From Moringa oleifera (Eukaryota; Streptophyta; Magnoliopsida; Brassicales; Moringaceae), in the NCBI GenBank assembly GCA_021397835.1, contig JAJFZO010000889.1, forward strand, positions 5,208,001 to 5,272,000: a stretch of 64,000 nt of DNA, given 5' to 3'. The notes below the pieces were generated by a model, which was not told where the DNA came from, made no database searches, and saw only the letters and a list, made by a program, of their open reading frames with translations. Positions 44,238 to 55,037 of this stretch are shown here, piece by piece. The translations under genes were made by a program, and so were the position numbers. How positions within the stretch are numbered: the first letter of the stretch is position 1; every line of letters begins with the position of its first letter.

Positions 44238-45421
44238 CCTTGGCTTCGCTTGTATGCTCATTACTTATTCACAGTTTACAGTTCACCTTCTGTAAATTTG
44301 TACTGTCGCTAGTAAATATCCTCGTGACCATTACATAATTTTAGTGATCAATGTAGTTTCTATATGTAATCTTAAGATCCAAGAAATAGGCTCCAAACAC
44401 TTATCAGTGAAAGAAAAATGTGCTTTTTCTACACAAAATGTGAGAAGCCCAATGTCCATTTTAATGGCTGTTCAGCATTGATGGGTTCCCCAATTGTTTT
44501 GCATGATCAGTCTTGTTCAAATGAAAACAGAAGAAAAGTTTAGTCAGTGCTATTTATCAAGATATGGGCAAGCTTTGGGAATGTCTTGAAGAAAGAAGTA
44601 AACGAGGTAAAGATGACATTATTTGGTAGTATGCAGTGGTCTTTTGTGCAAAGTGAAGTAAATTTGTTTTGTATTTTCTATGACGGGGCCAAGCTGCATG
44701 TCATCTGAGGATGATGCAGAAGGAGAGATGGCAAAATTATCTTTTTCAGAACTATAGATGCATGTTCTGTTTGGACGCAAAGCTGAACAAGTCAATGCCT
44801 TGAAAGTAGGCACAGCTGCATTGGGTTAATATAGCAGGGGCCTCAGGCTAAGAGGTTGATTCAATGATTGAGCTTGAGCATCTCAAGGAAGATGATGTCT
44901 GCTGACAAATTCAGGGGAACCCTTTGGTAGCTTCAGTGTGTATAACCCTCATGGAAAGATCGACTCCAAGATTTTAGGATAAAGCTTCCTGCTTGTTGAA
45001 TTATTAACAGACAATGAAAGAAAGAGACAGCTTGCTACAAGATAGGATTTCATTCATGACCTTAAATGCTTGGCCGAATCTGCAGGAAAGTAGTTCTGCC
45101 AGATTCTTTTCTTGGATCAAGTGGGGCTGCTGCGGCAGCACTGCTGGACCATAAGAAAGACATGCTCTTTGCATATGCTGCAACCAGAAAGGTACTGTCT
45201 TTGTCCGAAGCCGGTGCACTGGTGACTGGGCTTTACCCCCTTAGCCAAAGCCCAAGAAGTGAAGCAAAGGAAAAGACAGAACCCGACATTCAATTTAACT
45301 TTGGTAAAAGGAACATGACGAGACCAGGAGCGCAGACTCCGGAGATGAAAAGAGAAACAAAGGCAAAGCTTAAATTACCCACTTTTGTTTTGAACCAAAC
45401 CACTGGTTATCCCTTCTTTTC
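44238..45421. other. Spacer between the auxilin-like and PPR genes
   Basis: This contains the auxilin 3' UTR and the promoter and leader of the PPR gene. A plus-strand frame of 145 codons from 45,066 starts in this stretch and overlaps the PPR start in another frame. It shows no family resemblance and is not called. Confidence 0.5.
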
Positions 45422-47053
45422 ATGTCCAAGTTTTCTCAGTTCGTTCGTTGTCTCAACTTCCTCAGCAAAAGGACCAAACTTGGTGATTCAAAGAGCACTG
45501 TAATAATTAAGTTTCAGAAACGTGACGCCCACACCCAACACCTGTTCGATGAAGCGCCTGAAAGAGAGCTCTACTCGCTCAACTCCCAACTCGCCTCTCA
45601 TGTTCGTAATGGCAATGTGATTGCCGCTTGGGCTCTCTTTCGTCGGATTCATTGTGCGAGCTCCCATCTCGACGCCTACTCCTTCACCCCAGTTCTCGGA
45701 GCCTGTTCTGTCTTGCCGAGCCCTGAAAATGGCAAACAAGTCCATGGCTTGATGGTTAAAATGGGTACTGACACAGGAACCGTGCCAAAAACTGCTCTGA
45801 TGGACATGTACTCGAAGCAGGGTAATTTGGGTGACTCTGTTATGGTTTTTGAAGAGATTGGGTGCAAGGATGTCGTGACTTGGAACGCTTTGCTTTCGAG
45901 TTTTCTACGAGAAGGTCTTGCTTCGGAAGCTCTCGGTGTTTTTCAAACCATGAAGAGCGAAAGAGTGGAGGTTAGTGAGTTCACTTTATGCTCAGTACTT
46001 AAAGCTTGTGCTTCACTGAAGGCTTTTCGACAAGGCAAGCAGGTCCATGGTTTAATGGTTGTAGTGGGTCGTGATCTGGTGATTCTGGGTACTGCTCTTA
46101 TTGACTTTTACTCTAGTGTTGGGCAAATTGATGAAGCCATGAAAGTGTATTCTAGTTTGAATTGCAGAACAGACGATGTTATGTTGAATTCTTTGATTTA
46201 TGGGTGTATTAGAAATCGGAAGTATGAGGAAGCCTTCTCGATTACGAGTACAATTAGACCAAATGTAAAAGCACTTACTACTACTCTCGCTGCTTGCTCT
46301 GACAATTCAGATTTATGGATTGGGAAGCAGATCCACAACGTGGCTATACGTTTCGGGTTCTCTTCTGATACTCAGTTATGCAACGTTATATTAGATATGT
46401 ATGCCAAATGTGGAAGAATTTCAAATGCTCGTTCTTTGTTTGATGAGATTCGAAGTAAAGATGTATTTTCCTGGACAAGCATGATAGACGCATATCGAGT
46501 CCACGGGCATGGAGTGGAAGCCCTTGAACTGTTTAAGAAGATGACGGAAGAAAGAAGTGGCGTCTTGCCAAATTCTGTGACATTTCTTGTTGTTCTCTCT
46601 GCTTGTGGGCATTCAGGGCTTGTCCAAGGAGGACGAGAATGCTTTCATTTGATGAGGGAGAAGTATGATACGGAACCAGAGCCAGAGCATTACGCCTGCT
46701 TCATAGATATCTTAGGCCGAGCTGGTCAGATAGAAGAGGTATGGTGTCTGTTTAACGAGATGGTTAAGAATGGTACTAAGCCAACCCCTGCTGTATGGGC
46801 TGCCTTGCTCAATGCCTGTAGTCTTACCCTGGACGTCTCCAGGGGTGAGTTTGCTGCTAAAAATCTCCTGGAACTGGAGCCAAGCAAGCCTGGGAACTAT
46901 GTCTTGCTTTCAAATTTCTATGCAGCCATTGGAAAGTGGGAATCTGTAGACAATCTCAGGGGTATCATGAGGAAGAAGGGGTTGCTCAAGGAAGCAGGCA
47001 GCAGCCAGGTCAGTCTTCCACACCGCCATGCAGATTGCTTCTTCAATGAATGA
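45422..47053 (+). CDS. Pentatricopeptide repeat protein, E class (At5g66500-like)
   Basis: This single-exon gene encodes 543 residues, probably imported into mitochondria or plastids, where such proteins bind specific RNAs. The N-terminus MSKFSQFVRCLNFLSKRTKL is basic, rich in hydroxylated and hydrophobic residues, and presequence-like. PLS-type repeats follow: YSFTPVLGACSVLP, TALMDMYSKQGNLGDSVMVF, DVVTWNALLSSFLREGLASE, FTLCSVLKACASL, NVILDMYAKCGRISNARSLF, DVFSWTSMIDAYRVHG and FLVVLSACGHSGLVQGGREC. An E motif (PAVWAALLNACSLTLDVSRG ... LEPSKPGNYVLLSNFYAA) ends in GIMRKKGLLKEAGSS. There is no DYW domain; the protein stops about 20 residues after the E motif. If it takes part in editing it would need a DYW partner. 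Position next to the small basic protein gene and the Era gene matches the Arabidopsis At5g66470-66500 order as I recall it. Confidence 0.92.
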   Translation: MSKFSQFVRCLNFLSKRTKLGDSKSTVIIKFQKRDAHTQHLFDEAPERELYSLNSQLASHVRNGNVIAAWALFRRIHCASSHLDAYSFTPVLGACSVLPSPENGKQVHGLMVKMGTDTGTVPKTALMDMYSKQGNLGDSVMVFEEIGCKDVVTWNALLSSFLREGLASEALGVFQTMKSERVEVSEFTLCSVLKACASLKAFRQGKQVHGLMVVVGRDLVILGTALIDFYSSVGQIDEAMKVYSSLNCRTDDVMLNSLIYGCIRNRKYEEAFSITSTIRPNVKALTTTLAACSDNSDLWIGKQIHNVAIRFGFSSDTQLCNVILDMYAKCGRISNARSLFDEIRSKDVFSWTSMIDAYRVHGHGVEALELFKKMTEERSGVLPNSVTFLVVLSACGHSGLVQGGRECFHLMREKYDTEPEPEHYACFIDILGRAGQIEEVWCLFNEMVKNGTKPTPAVWAALLNACSLTLDVSRGEFAAKNLLELEPSKPGNYVLLSNFYAAIGKWESVDNLRGIMRKKGLLKEAGSSQVSLPHRHADCFFNE

Positions 47054-47536
47054 GAGAATGAATGAAAATCTTCTGTTTAATGTTTAAAATAACTATGATG
47101 TGACTCTTCCTGGAACTTGGACTAGAGAAATATGTTCAACAATGGCTGTTCTGGTCAAATGAAGGCTGCATAATAGGCAGCATGGGAATGGAGACCGATA
47201 AAGACAAGCAGAGGGCTGAATGGAGAATTTATGCCATGTGTTTCATAGGCCCAACAACCTTTTCTTCATGTTAGTTGAGATTCGAAGAAAAGTAAAAAGA
47301 TCGACCACACTGGTCTTGTCTACATGCCAATTACCCATGCAAAGCTTTCAAACTAGCCACCATTTCCCAGCTTAAATTAATCGCAACACGACAACTAACG
47401 ACACCAAACATGACCAAACTAGTCACGCTGGGGTTTATTCTTCTCTTCTACATTAGTCCTCACCGACCCTCTTTCTCTTCATATTTGTACGTTCCAGAGC
47501 GAGCAATCTTGCAGACTACCAATTTCTGAGGAAGCC
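47054..47536. other. Spacer between the PPR gene and the small basic protein gene
   Basis: About 480 bases of 3' UTR and promoter. The part after 47,400 is the probable leader of the next gene. No coding signal. Confidence 0.55.
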
Positions 47537-47883
47537 ATGCTTAGAGCTCTGAGCACAAGGAGAAGCCCTTCCGGGTACGAAAGGTTGGCCGATGAGTCTG
47601 CTTCTGTCAGTCTTTTGGAAGGGAAGTTGAAGAGGGCAAGAAGCGTGCCTGCAAGAGTGTTTGGTTCATCAAGAAAACCCACGCCGGAGTTAACAACAAT
47701 TGCGGAGAATTCCCCGGCGAAGGTGAAGACCAGCAAGAAGGATAGCAAGAGCCACCCACTTTTCAATTTCTTCCGGAAGAAGAAAACAACTGCCCGGCCA
47801 GAAATTGCGAGATATCTAGAGTATGTAAAGGAAGGAGGCATATGGGATTCGAGTTCAAATATGCCCGTCCTGTACTACAAATA
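47537..47883 (+). CDS. Small basic plant protein of unknown function
   Basis: This single-exon frame of 115 codons starts at the first ATG after a stop-rich leader. The protein is basic and looks like a real, conserved plant small protein rather than a chance frame: MLRALSTRRSPSGYERL, then EGKLKRARSVPARVFGSS, a Lys/Ser-rich linker, HPLFNFFRKKKTTARPEI, and the C-terminus ARYLEYVKEGGIWDSSSN followed by PVLYYK. There is no signal peptide or membrane segment; the FNFFRKKK block could be a nuclear signal or membrane-binding patch. I do not recognise a named family. I recall small hypothetical genes (At5g66480, At5g66490) in the matching Arabidopsis position, so it may be their counterpart. Function unknown. 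Confidence 0.7.
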
Positions 47884-49845
47884 GAGAAGGCCAGAAGGGA
47901 CAAGAAGAAACTGTTTGTTCTCTGGTTTTGTTTCGGTCCCTGCAATTTTAGATTAGAAATCAGAATTTGGGTTTTTCAGGGAACTCCCGTTCCAGGTCCA
48001 TTGCCTAACCAAAAAGGCTTAAGCTTAGGCACAACTTGTATTTGTCTGTAAGATTAAGATTTTAAGATTTGATGTTAATATGAAGATGCACGATTGGAGA
48101 AATTCATTGAAGTTTCTGTTTCAATTTTTTATGCTGTAATGAGCTGAAATTTTTTTTATTAAAAATTAATTTAATAAAATTAATATTAATAAAACAGAAT
48201 TTAAAATCACAAAATATCAATTAATATTTTTTTAACACTGGAAAAATTCTTTTCATGGATGAATGGTTGATAATTTTTTTAATTAAAGAATTTTTTTTTA
48301 AAAAAAAGGTGAGTGAAGTGGGTCAAGAGGAAGATGGGAAAAGTGCGGATTCCAACATCGGGACTCAAAAGCGTCGCCCCACCTACAGATTCCGGAATCT
48401 TTTCCAAGGTATGGCCTCCTTTTGTCAAAACGACATCTGTTTTGTCTAAATCTAACAATTTGGACCACACAGGCACACGCACCCCTTCGCCATAATGTTT
48501 GGAGACATTGACAGGAGGCTGCCATTTGGTTCCAACATCTATGTTACTGTCTTCTCATATCTCAATGTAAGAAAAATTCACAAATTTCATTAAATACAAC
48601 AAATTAATAATTTCCAAAATGTAACTAATACATCAATTTAGTCTCCATAAACTCAATTCATATAACCCGCCATAGTAATTTATTATTATAAATTTAAAAA
48701 AAAAAAAAAGATCCAGGAGAATGAGCCGGTGTGAAATAGCCGCTTACAACCTTTTGTATTTTCAAATTCTAATCTTTTACCAAGTTTCGTGGAAGCTTCT
48801 TTGCATATGCTTCGTCTGTCAAACTTGTAGAGGAAGTATTTTAGGGTTAATGTTATAATTTAGATTGATCTTAAAATTTTAAAACTGATTAATTGGTATT
48901 AAACTTTATTGTTTAGTTACTAAGAGTTAATGATATGGTGAATGGAATGGAGTTGGGCTGATTTATTTACTAAACTAACCTAGGTAAAAAATTTAAAAAA
49001 ATTAATTATTAAATTTATTAAATTATCACATTTCATTATCTTATTATAAAATCAATCATCGCAACTTAAATTAATAGAGCATTCAAATCTAAAATTATAA
49101 CATCATATCGTTTTATTAGATGGGTGACATAAAATTGGTTAATTTTTTCTCATTGATAAAGAATAAGAACCTCTATTGACTTGAGCTCAAGCTGAATTTT
49201 TTTACTGAAATATCAAAAATATATTTTAATAATTTATCATATTAATATGAAAAATAAAAAAAAAGGAAAAGATTTCAATTATTAATTTTATTGAGTTGCC
49301 ACCTACCATCATTTTATTAAAAGATGAATACTTACTCCAATCAACAGAGTATTCAAATTCATGAGTGAAATATCAATTACAAGTGTATTAGTAAATTTTG
49401 AGTGTTAATGTTTATGATTAAAAAGATAATAATAATAATAATTAGAAGTATGTGAATAAAATAAAATTTTAAAAATTTTATAATGTTTTTTAATAGAAAA
49501 TTTATTAAAAATAAAAATATTGATAAATAAAATAAAATTCAGTAATTAATTTTATTTGATTATTATGTATTTAATATTTCCTATAAAATTCAATGAAAAA
49601 TCACGTCAACAAAAATTTCGGTTTTATAGTTTTTGCTAAAATTACAATTACACCCTTATCATTTATTTCGACAAAAATTGTTGATTTTTCTCTTCCAACA
49701 ATAAAGGCCCTGCATTTTTGCAGGAGAAGGAGCAAGACCATGGCGCTATAAAAACGCTAACTGTAAATTCTTTATTATTTTTCATGAATATGTTGCATCA
49801 AATTTCCCCAATTATTTAATTACTCCAAAACTTTTTGATGCCAAC

Positions 49846-49857
49846 GTCCACGTGTAC
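49846..49857 (+). promoter_or_regulatory. G-box CACGTG upstream of the coiled-coil gene
   Basis: GTCCACGTGTAC contains a perfect CACGTG. The same 12-base word occurs at 23,424-23,435 in the pyrophosphatase promoter. bHLH or bZIP binding is likely for the core, but timing and function are unknown. Confidence 0.4.
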
Positions 49858-50364
49858 CCGAAGTCGGATTCCATTTAAAAGAATGTGTCAAGGTGCCTAC
49901 AAAAGTAACTGAAAGCCCCATGCTGCCCTCCACTCACATACCTTGCCGTGCAGCCCACGGGAGGTCATCTCGGTCTTTCTGGATGGCCCGAAATTACCTA
50001 GAGAAGCCGTACAACGTGTAGGCCGGGGGGGTTACTCTCTCTAACTTAAAAGAATTTAAGACAAAAAAAGAGAAAAAGAAAAAGCGTGGCGATATTTGCG
50101 AACTGTAGGCAATAGGAGAAGAGCGTTTCAAATACTTGCGGAGAGAGGAAGCGGAGGCGGTCGTTGCGATAAAAGTTTGGGGGAGGGGTTCCTCTCATTC
50201 TTTCTTCGAGGTTCGAGAGGACACCAAGACGAAGAACAGCTCTGGAAACGATGTCGTACCCCTCCTTCTCTCTTAGTCGCCGACTCATTTCTGGTCCCTT
50301 CATTTCTGCTCTGAACTCCTCCTGAGATTTCTTCCCCTGCATAATATATCCTTCTTTCTTGAAG

Positions 50365-51354
50365 GTAACTCTATCGTTTATGTGTTATACGTTCCTGTTA
50401 AATTTTTTAGGTTTTCATTCTTGTTGTTTGCTATTCTATGTTATGGTTCAGAGTCTGATTCCGCTTTCTAATTATGAATTCGAGCTTCTGCTTGCTTGTT
50501 GAGAAAATTTTGTGGGGAGGGGGGGGGGGAGGGGAAGCTGACGTCGGGTTTTGTATCTTATGTGTTTTCCGTTGCTGTGGTGTATAAAACCTTGTTCTGA
50601 GAGCTGATTTAGGCTTGTTTTATGCCGATTCTCTTTTTATTTCTCGATGAGATTTGGTTTTGCCATGTTTTGTTTCTGATTTATTTATATTCTTTTGTTG
50701 GTGAAAGCCACAAGGATTAGCGTAGTCTTCGGTTCTGTTCTGGCTGTAGATGCTGGAGCTTTGTTTATTGTGGTCTTTTGAGATTTGTATTTAGGGTTTC
50801 ACTGCCCTTTATCATGTTAGATGTTGTTGTGTCATATGTAGTTTGCCTCTGAATAGCTAGGATAAATTGGACTTAAGGTGGCTGGAGTTTCTTCCATTAT
50901 TATCTTATTATTATTACTTTTTAAAATCCTTTTTGAGTTACCAATGGCTACAGTCTTTTTAGAGATATAATCTCCTATATGAGGATGTAACTTTTGATTA
51001 ACTTTTCAATTGTTAGATGGGGAATAGATGTGATGTATGCTTTTGTATGGATTCTAGGCTTTGAATTTTGTGGGGTTTGTATTATTTTCAAAGAAAATTG
51101 GTTCAAGCTGCCAGTGCTTACTAAACCATCTCATGCCCTATTTTGCTTCCTGATAGAAAGAAGAAAATAATTAGTGACTTTGATTTCAGATTTCATTTTT
51201 TCTATTTTATTCTTTAGGATCCAAGTTAACCGGGCTTATCAAATGGGGAATACATGTTCATTAAACTAAACCATAACATATCAAATATTCCTTCTTTCTT
51301 TTCTCCGCTTTTCTTACTGGAAAATAAGTGTTGATCTTACTTTGGATAATGCAG
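50365..51354 (+). other. Probable 5' leader intron of the coiled-coil gene
   Basis: The donor GAAG|GTAACT and acceptor TAATGCAG|AGCC flank 990 T-rich bases. The acceptor is only four bases before the ATG at 51,359. Inferred from splice consensus and position. Confidence 0.6.
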
Positions 51355-51358
51355 AGCC

Positions 51359-52306
51359 ATGCCTACTTTTACTGCAATAGCGTTGGATAGATTGTTGGAA
51401 CCTGGACCTTCCAAATCTGTTGACAAGTCTGTTCCTAGTTCGAAACTTTCAAATCCGAAGCCTCCCAACTCGAAGCTGGAGAGGAGAAGCAGTACATCGA
51501 CCACAGAAAAGAAAGTTTCTCGCCCTCAGATATCACCGGCACTCTATGCAACACCAGAGGCAACTCCAATTCCTGATTCACCATCTTCATTCCCTCCATC
51601 TCCATACATCGTCAATCACAAACGGCGTGGGCCATGCCTTTTAAAGAGCTTTTCCCAGGATGATATATCTTCTCGCAAGAAAACCTTAATTGAAGAAAAA
51701 GCTTATGAGAGCATAAAAGATGGGGAAAGAAATGGTGCCACATTAACAAAGTCCACTTCTCTCACTTATTCTCGTCCTCAGCCGTACGAAGAGGAGCATG
51801 GAAATAGTGTACATGATATTATTATTCCAAGCAATCATGTGAATGGTGTTCATGGTCCTGTTGAAAAGGGGAATCTTGGAGCTAATGATAGTGAACTTGT
51901 AAGCAGTAATGTGGAACTCGGGAGCAGCAACAGGGGACTTGGAAGCAATGGTAAGAGTAATGGTCTAGCAAAGGAAAATGGTAAACCAAAGCTGGTTGCA
52001 GTGAGCATTGACAGAGATATTGAGTCTGAAGATTTTTATGACCCGCAAGAATCCTTGAGTGTCACAAGTAATGCAGAGGGAGATGATAATTCTGGGGCTG
52101 AAAGTTCTCTGAGGCTTGCTACGCCAATTGGAGAGTTTTATGATGCTTGGGAAGGTACTTGGCTTTAAATTCTACTTCTCTAATGGTTACATTGTAAAGG
52201 CAGTACGTGCATGCAGAGTGATTTTTCTTTTACTGTGTTTTTCTGATCCAATTACTATTTATTTATTTTTTGGTGGTTTGGGGGTTTGGGATTTGAATGT
52301 GATCTG

Positions 52307-52354
<48 letters not shown>

Positions 52355-53937
52355 ATGTATGTATGTATGCACATGTATATTCATATATGTCTATGCATGT
52401 GTATATACATGGAAGTTTTTAGGTATTATACATATTGTATGCATGTATGTATTTATTGCACATTTTCTAGATGCATTCCACCGCTCTTATATTTCTAGGA
52501 GGATAAGTTTGTCCCCAGTCACTGCAATCCATGATAATGCTTGTGGTTCTGATGTGTGTGTTGGTTAACTGGATTAAAAATGCATTAGAATTTGTTTATT
52601 TCATTAGGAACTTGTTAAGTATTCTTAGACATTTCCGGTATTATGAAAAATTTATGTGAAATTTTGTGGTTGATGGAAGCTCATATAGTCTGCTTGTCTC
52701 CAGAGTTGTCCTCTGAAAGTGGGCTGCAGAGTTCTCTTCGGGACATTGAAGCTGAATTACGTGAAATGAGATTGAGTTTAGTGATGGAGATAGAGAAGAG
52801 GAAGCAAGCAGAGGAATCGCTGGATGATATACGAAGTCATTGGCAGAGGATCAGGCAACAGTTAGCGAACCTGGGAATTTCACTGCCTGCCGATCCCACT
52901 GCTGTAGTCGACAGTGAGCAGTTGGATATTGATCCTGCAGAACAGCTGTCCCAGAAACTTCATATTGCTCGATTTGTATCAGATTCCATTGGCAGAGGGA
53001 TCATGAAAGCTGAGCTAGAGATGGAGATGGAAGCTCAGATTGAATCAAAAAACTTTGAAATTGCACGATTGTCAGACCGGCTTCATTATTATGAGGCTGT
53101 AAATCGAGAAATGTCTCAGAGGAACCAAGAAGCTATTGGTGAGATTTCCTTATCTAAAGTTTTCTAATCTTTTGCTCATATTTCTTATCTACCTTGTCCC
53201 ACGTAGTCCCCCCCCCCCCCCCCCCCCCTTCTCTTCTCTCCTTCCTTTTAATCTTGCTTGGATTTTATTCAATTGCAAACTTTCCTGGGCTTGCTGTCCT
53301 TTCATTCCTCTATGAAAATCAACACTTAGATGTCATCAAAAGTTCCTGCTTACGTCCCGCATGTGACTTGATCAAAGAATGATTTGTTTGCATGCTGCAT
53401 GGAAGGTTGGTCGTAAAAGTAAAAATTTAGACCTGGGTGTAGAATATCCAAAGAAGTTGGAAGGCATTTTGGATGTGTTTTGTAACTTGATAAGAGTTAG
53501 TCCTTTTTATTCAGATTAACAAAAAAAGAATTGTCCCTTTTTATTCAGATTTGTGATGGTTTTAAGAAAAACAAAAATGAAACATTATTATATTTTTTCA
53601 TCATTTAGCATGATATGCTCCTTGCGACATTTTGGGTTATGTGTTGTTGCAGGTAAAGGACAGTTATTTGTTTATTTTGGGGGATGATTCTTAAGCTTTT
53701 GCACAAATTTACTGTTAAGTTCTCATACTTTTTGGTTCTTGTTTTTGATTTTCTGCAGAGATGGCACGGCGTGATAGGCAAAGAAGGAAAAGAATACAGA
53801 GGTGGGTTTGGGGTTCAATTGCTGCCACAATTACTCTTGGTACTGCAGCCTTGGCATGGTCTTATCTGCCATCTGGAAAATCGTCCTCCACGATCGGCTC
53901 TCAGGCTCCTGAGAATGATGATTCTGCTGACTGCTGA
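51359..53937 (+). CDS. Coiled-coil protein with C-terminal membrane anchor, unknown function
   Basis: Three exons, 51359-52154, 52704-53138 and 53759-53937, join to 469 residues. Residues 1-265 are Ser/Pro-rich and disordered, opening MPTFTAIALDRLLEPGPSKS and including RRGPCLLKSFSQDD, then a region ending RLATPIGEFYDAWE. Residues of about 266-410 are coiled coil (LRDIEAELREMRLSLVMEIE, KRKQAEESLDDIRSHWQRIR, ELEMEMEAQIESKNFEIARL). A basic stretch (ARRDRQRRKRIQR) precedes a transmembrane helix, WVWGSIAATITLGTAALAWS, near 426-445, and a short tail ending APENDDSADC. The layout is that of a tail-anchored protein with its bulk in the cytosol, for example a tether or scaffold. I do not recognise a named family. 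The TM with a positive inner flank supports insertion into the ER, mitochondrial or plastid outer membrane; which one cannot be told. Confidence 0.85.
52306..52410. repeat. Compound (CT)n-(AT)n-(GTAT)n microsatellite in intron 1 of the coiled-coil gene
   Basis: A CT run passes directly into an AT run and then into GTAT/GCAT-type tetranucleotide repeats. Pure simple sequence in an intron, likely polymorphic. Confidence 0.9.
53208..53228. repeat. Homopolymer of 21 C in intron 2 of the coiled-coil gene
   Basis: An uninterrupted run of about 21 cytosines is unusual in AT-rich plant introns. It may be real or may have an assembly-inflated length. Confidence 0.8.
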
Positions 53938-55037
53938 AAATTCAATCGAAGTGGGAACTATGATGGCATCATCGTAGAAGAGGGAATATAATAAAGAGAT
54001 TGGAAAATACCACCTTGTGAATAGAAATCTCATTGTTGTTATCGATTCAGAGGTTGTATAGTACTACCAAAATAATTTCAGGTTCTCAAGGTGCCATTTG
54101 CTGGCAATCCTGGAGGTGATGGACACTGAAATTAAATCTTATCAACTTCATGTTTTATAGCTTTTGTTTGTGTCAAAAGCAATGCACACATGCATGTGTT
54201 GGCATGCACGGCGAGTCTGGACTATATTTCGTAATACCCAGATTTTTTTTGGGTAAGAGATGTTGAGAAAATTCAACATTTTGCTAACTTAGTGTGTCAC
54301 ACACCAGCAACTCCATTAAGAATTTGAGACAGTTGTCATTGTTCGTTGTAATTTGTTTGCTGGTGCCTGGCTTGTATGCCTCTGCTTCCATTCCAGCTCT
54401 ATTAGATCAAATGTTTCTTAACTATTCATTACCCGTTTGCATTGTTTGAGTCCTGCAATGCTGATGTAACAGCTTTGGATTGGACTTCTGCACCTCAGCA
54501 TTTGTTGAATGTGGGGAAAATATGGCAGGCATTACATGGTTCTCAGCAAGAAATGGAGGAAGGAAAAAGGAAGTGTTTGCCTTCACTGAATGTGGATTTG
54601 TATTATTTGAGAGGCGGGATGAGATATATTTGGTATTCGGAATTAAATTTGAACGTGATTAGTGAAGAGGATGGGGGAGGAGTTCTGATCACATTGTTTG
54701 TGCCATTGATTAACAATGGTAAGTATACAATTAATATTCTTTTGTGCATGAAATGCATAATAGATTGACTATTATTGTAAATGAAATTCATTTGATAATC
54801 TTGTAAGAGTTCTCTCTAAATTTAGGACAAAGGGAAAATGTTTTAGAGGCAAAGAAGACTATATGTTTTTAGTTCTGGCGATGTCCTAGTCCACTCAAAA
54901 CTTGAATATGGTGCACCAGTCAACTCAAGTTTATACGACGCCGTGTTAAGGGATGTTATCCGATTGCTGTTGAGACGGAAGAAAAATGGCAAGTGGAGCA
55001 ACAACGCTGAGCTACTGAACTGAAGCCAGCTCCGAGA
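53938..55037. other. Spacer between the coiled-coil gene and the Era GTPase gene
   Basis: This holds the 3' UTR of the coiled-coil gene and the promoter of the Era gene. ACGACGCCGT lies at 54,935-54,944, about 100 bases before the Era ATG. Frames of about 60-108 codons near 54,440-54,790 overlap each other on both strands and show no family resemblance. Confidence 0.55.
54935..54944. promoter_or_regulatory. ACGACGCCGT promoter-type motif upstream of the Era gene
   Basis: A GC-rich ten-base word in AT-rich DNA, close to the coding start, related to words upstream of SYP112 and the gamma carbonic anhydrase gene. Function inferred only from recurrence. Confidence 0.35.

Larger units (their letters stand above)
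47884..51358. other. Spacer and leader upstream of the tail-anchored coiled-coil gene
   Basis: After the short 3' UTR of the small gene, 48,120-49,700 is AT-rich with no plausible frame; the small frames near 48,260-48,520 look random. GTCCACGTGTAC with a G-box core lies at 49,846-49,857. From about 50,050 to 50,364 there is a GC-richer leader. A strong donor, GAAG|GTAACT at 50,365, and an acceptor, AATGCAG ending at 51,354, define a leader intron of about 990 bases that contains a G-rich run near 50,515-50,535. Confidence 0.55.

Noticed and set aside
52116..52568. Plus-strand frame of 150 codons rich in Tyr, Ile and Cys
   Set aside because: It is a translation of the (CT)n-(AT)n-(GTAT)n microsatellite and end of exon 1 in another frame.
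54442..54791. Several overlapping frames of 60-108 codons between the coiled-coil and Era genes
   Set aside because: They compete on both strands and in several frames, with no family motif; consistent with chance.
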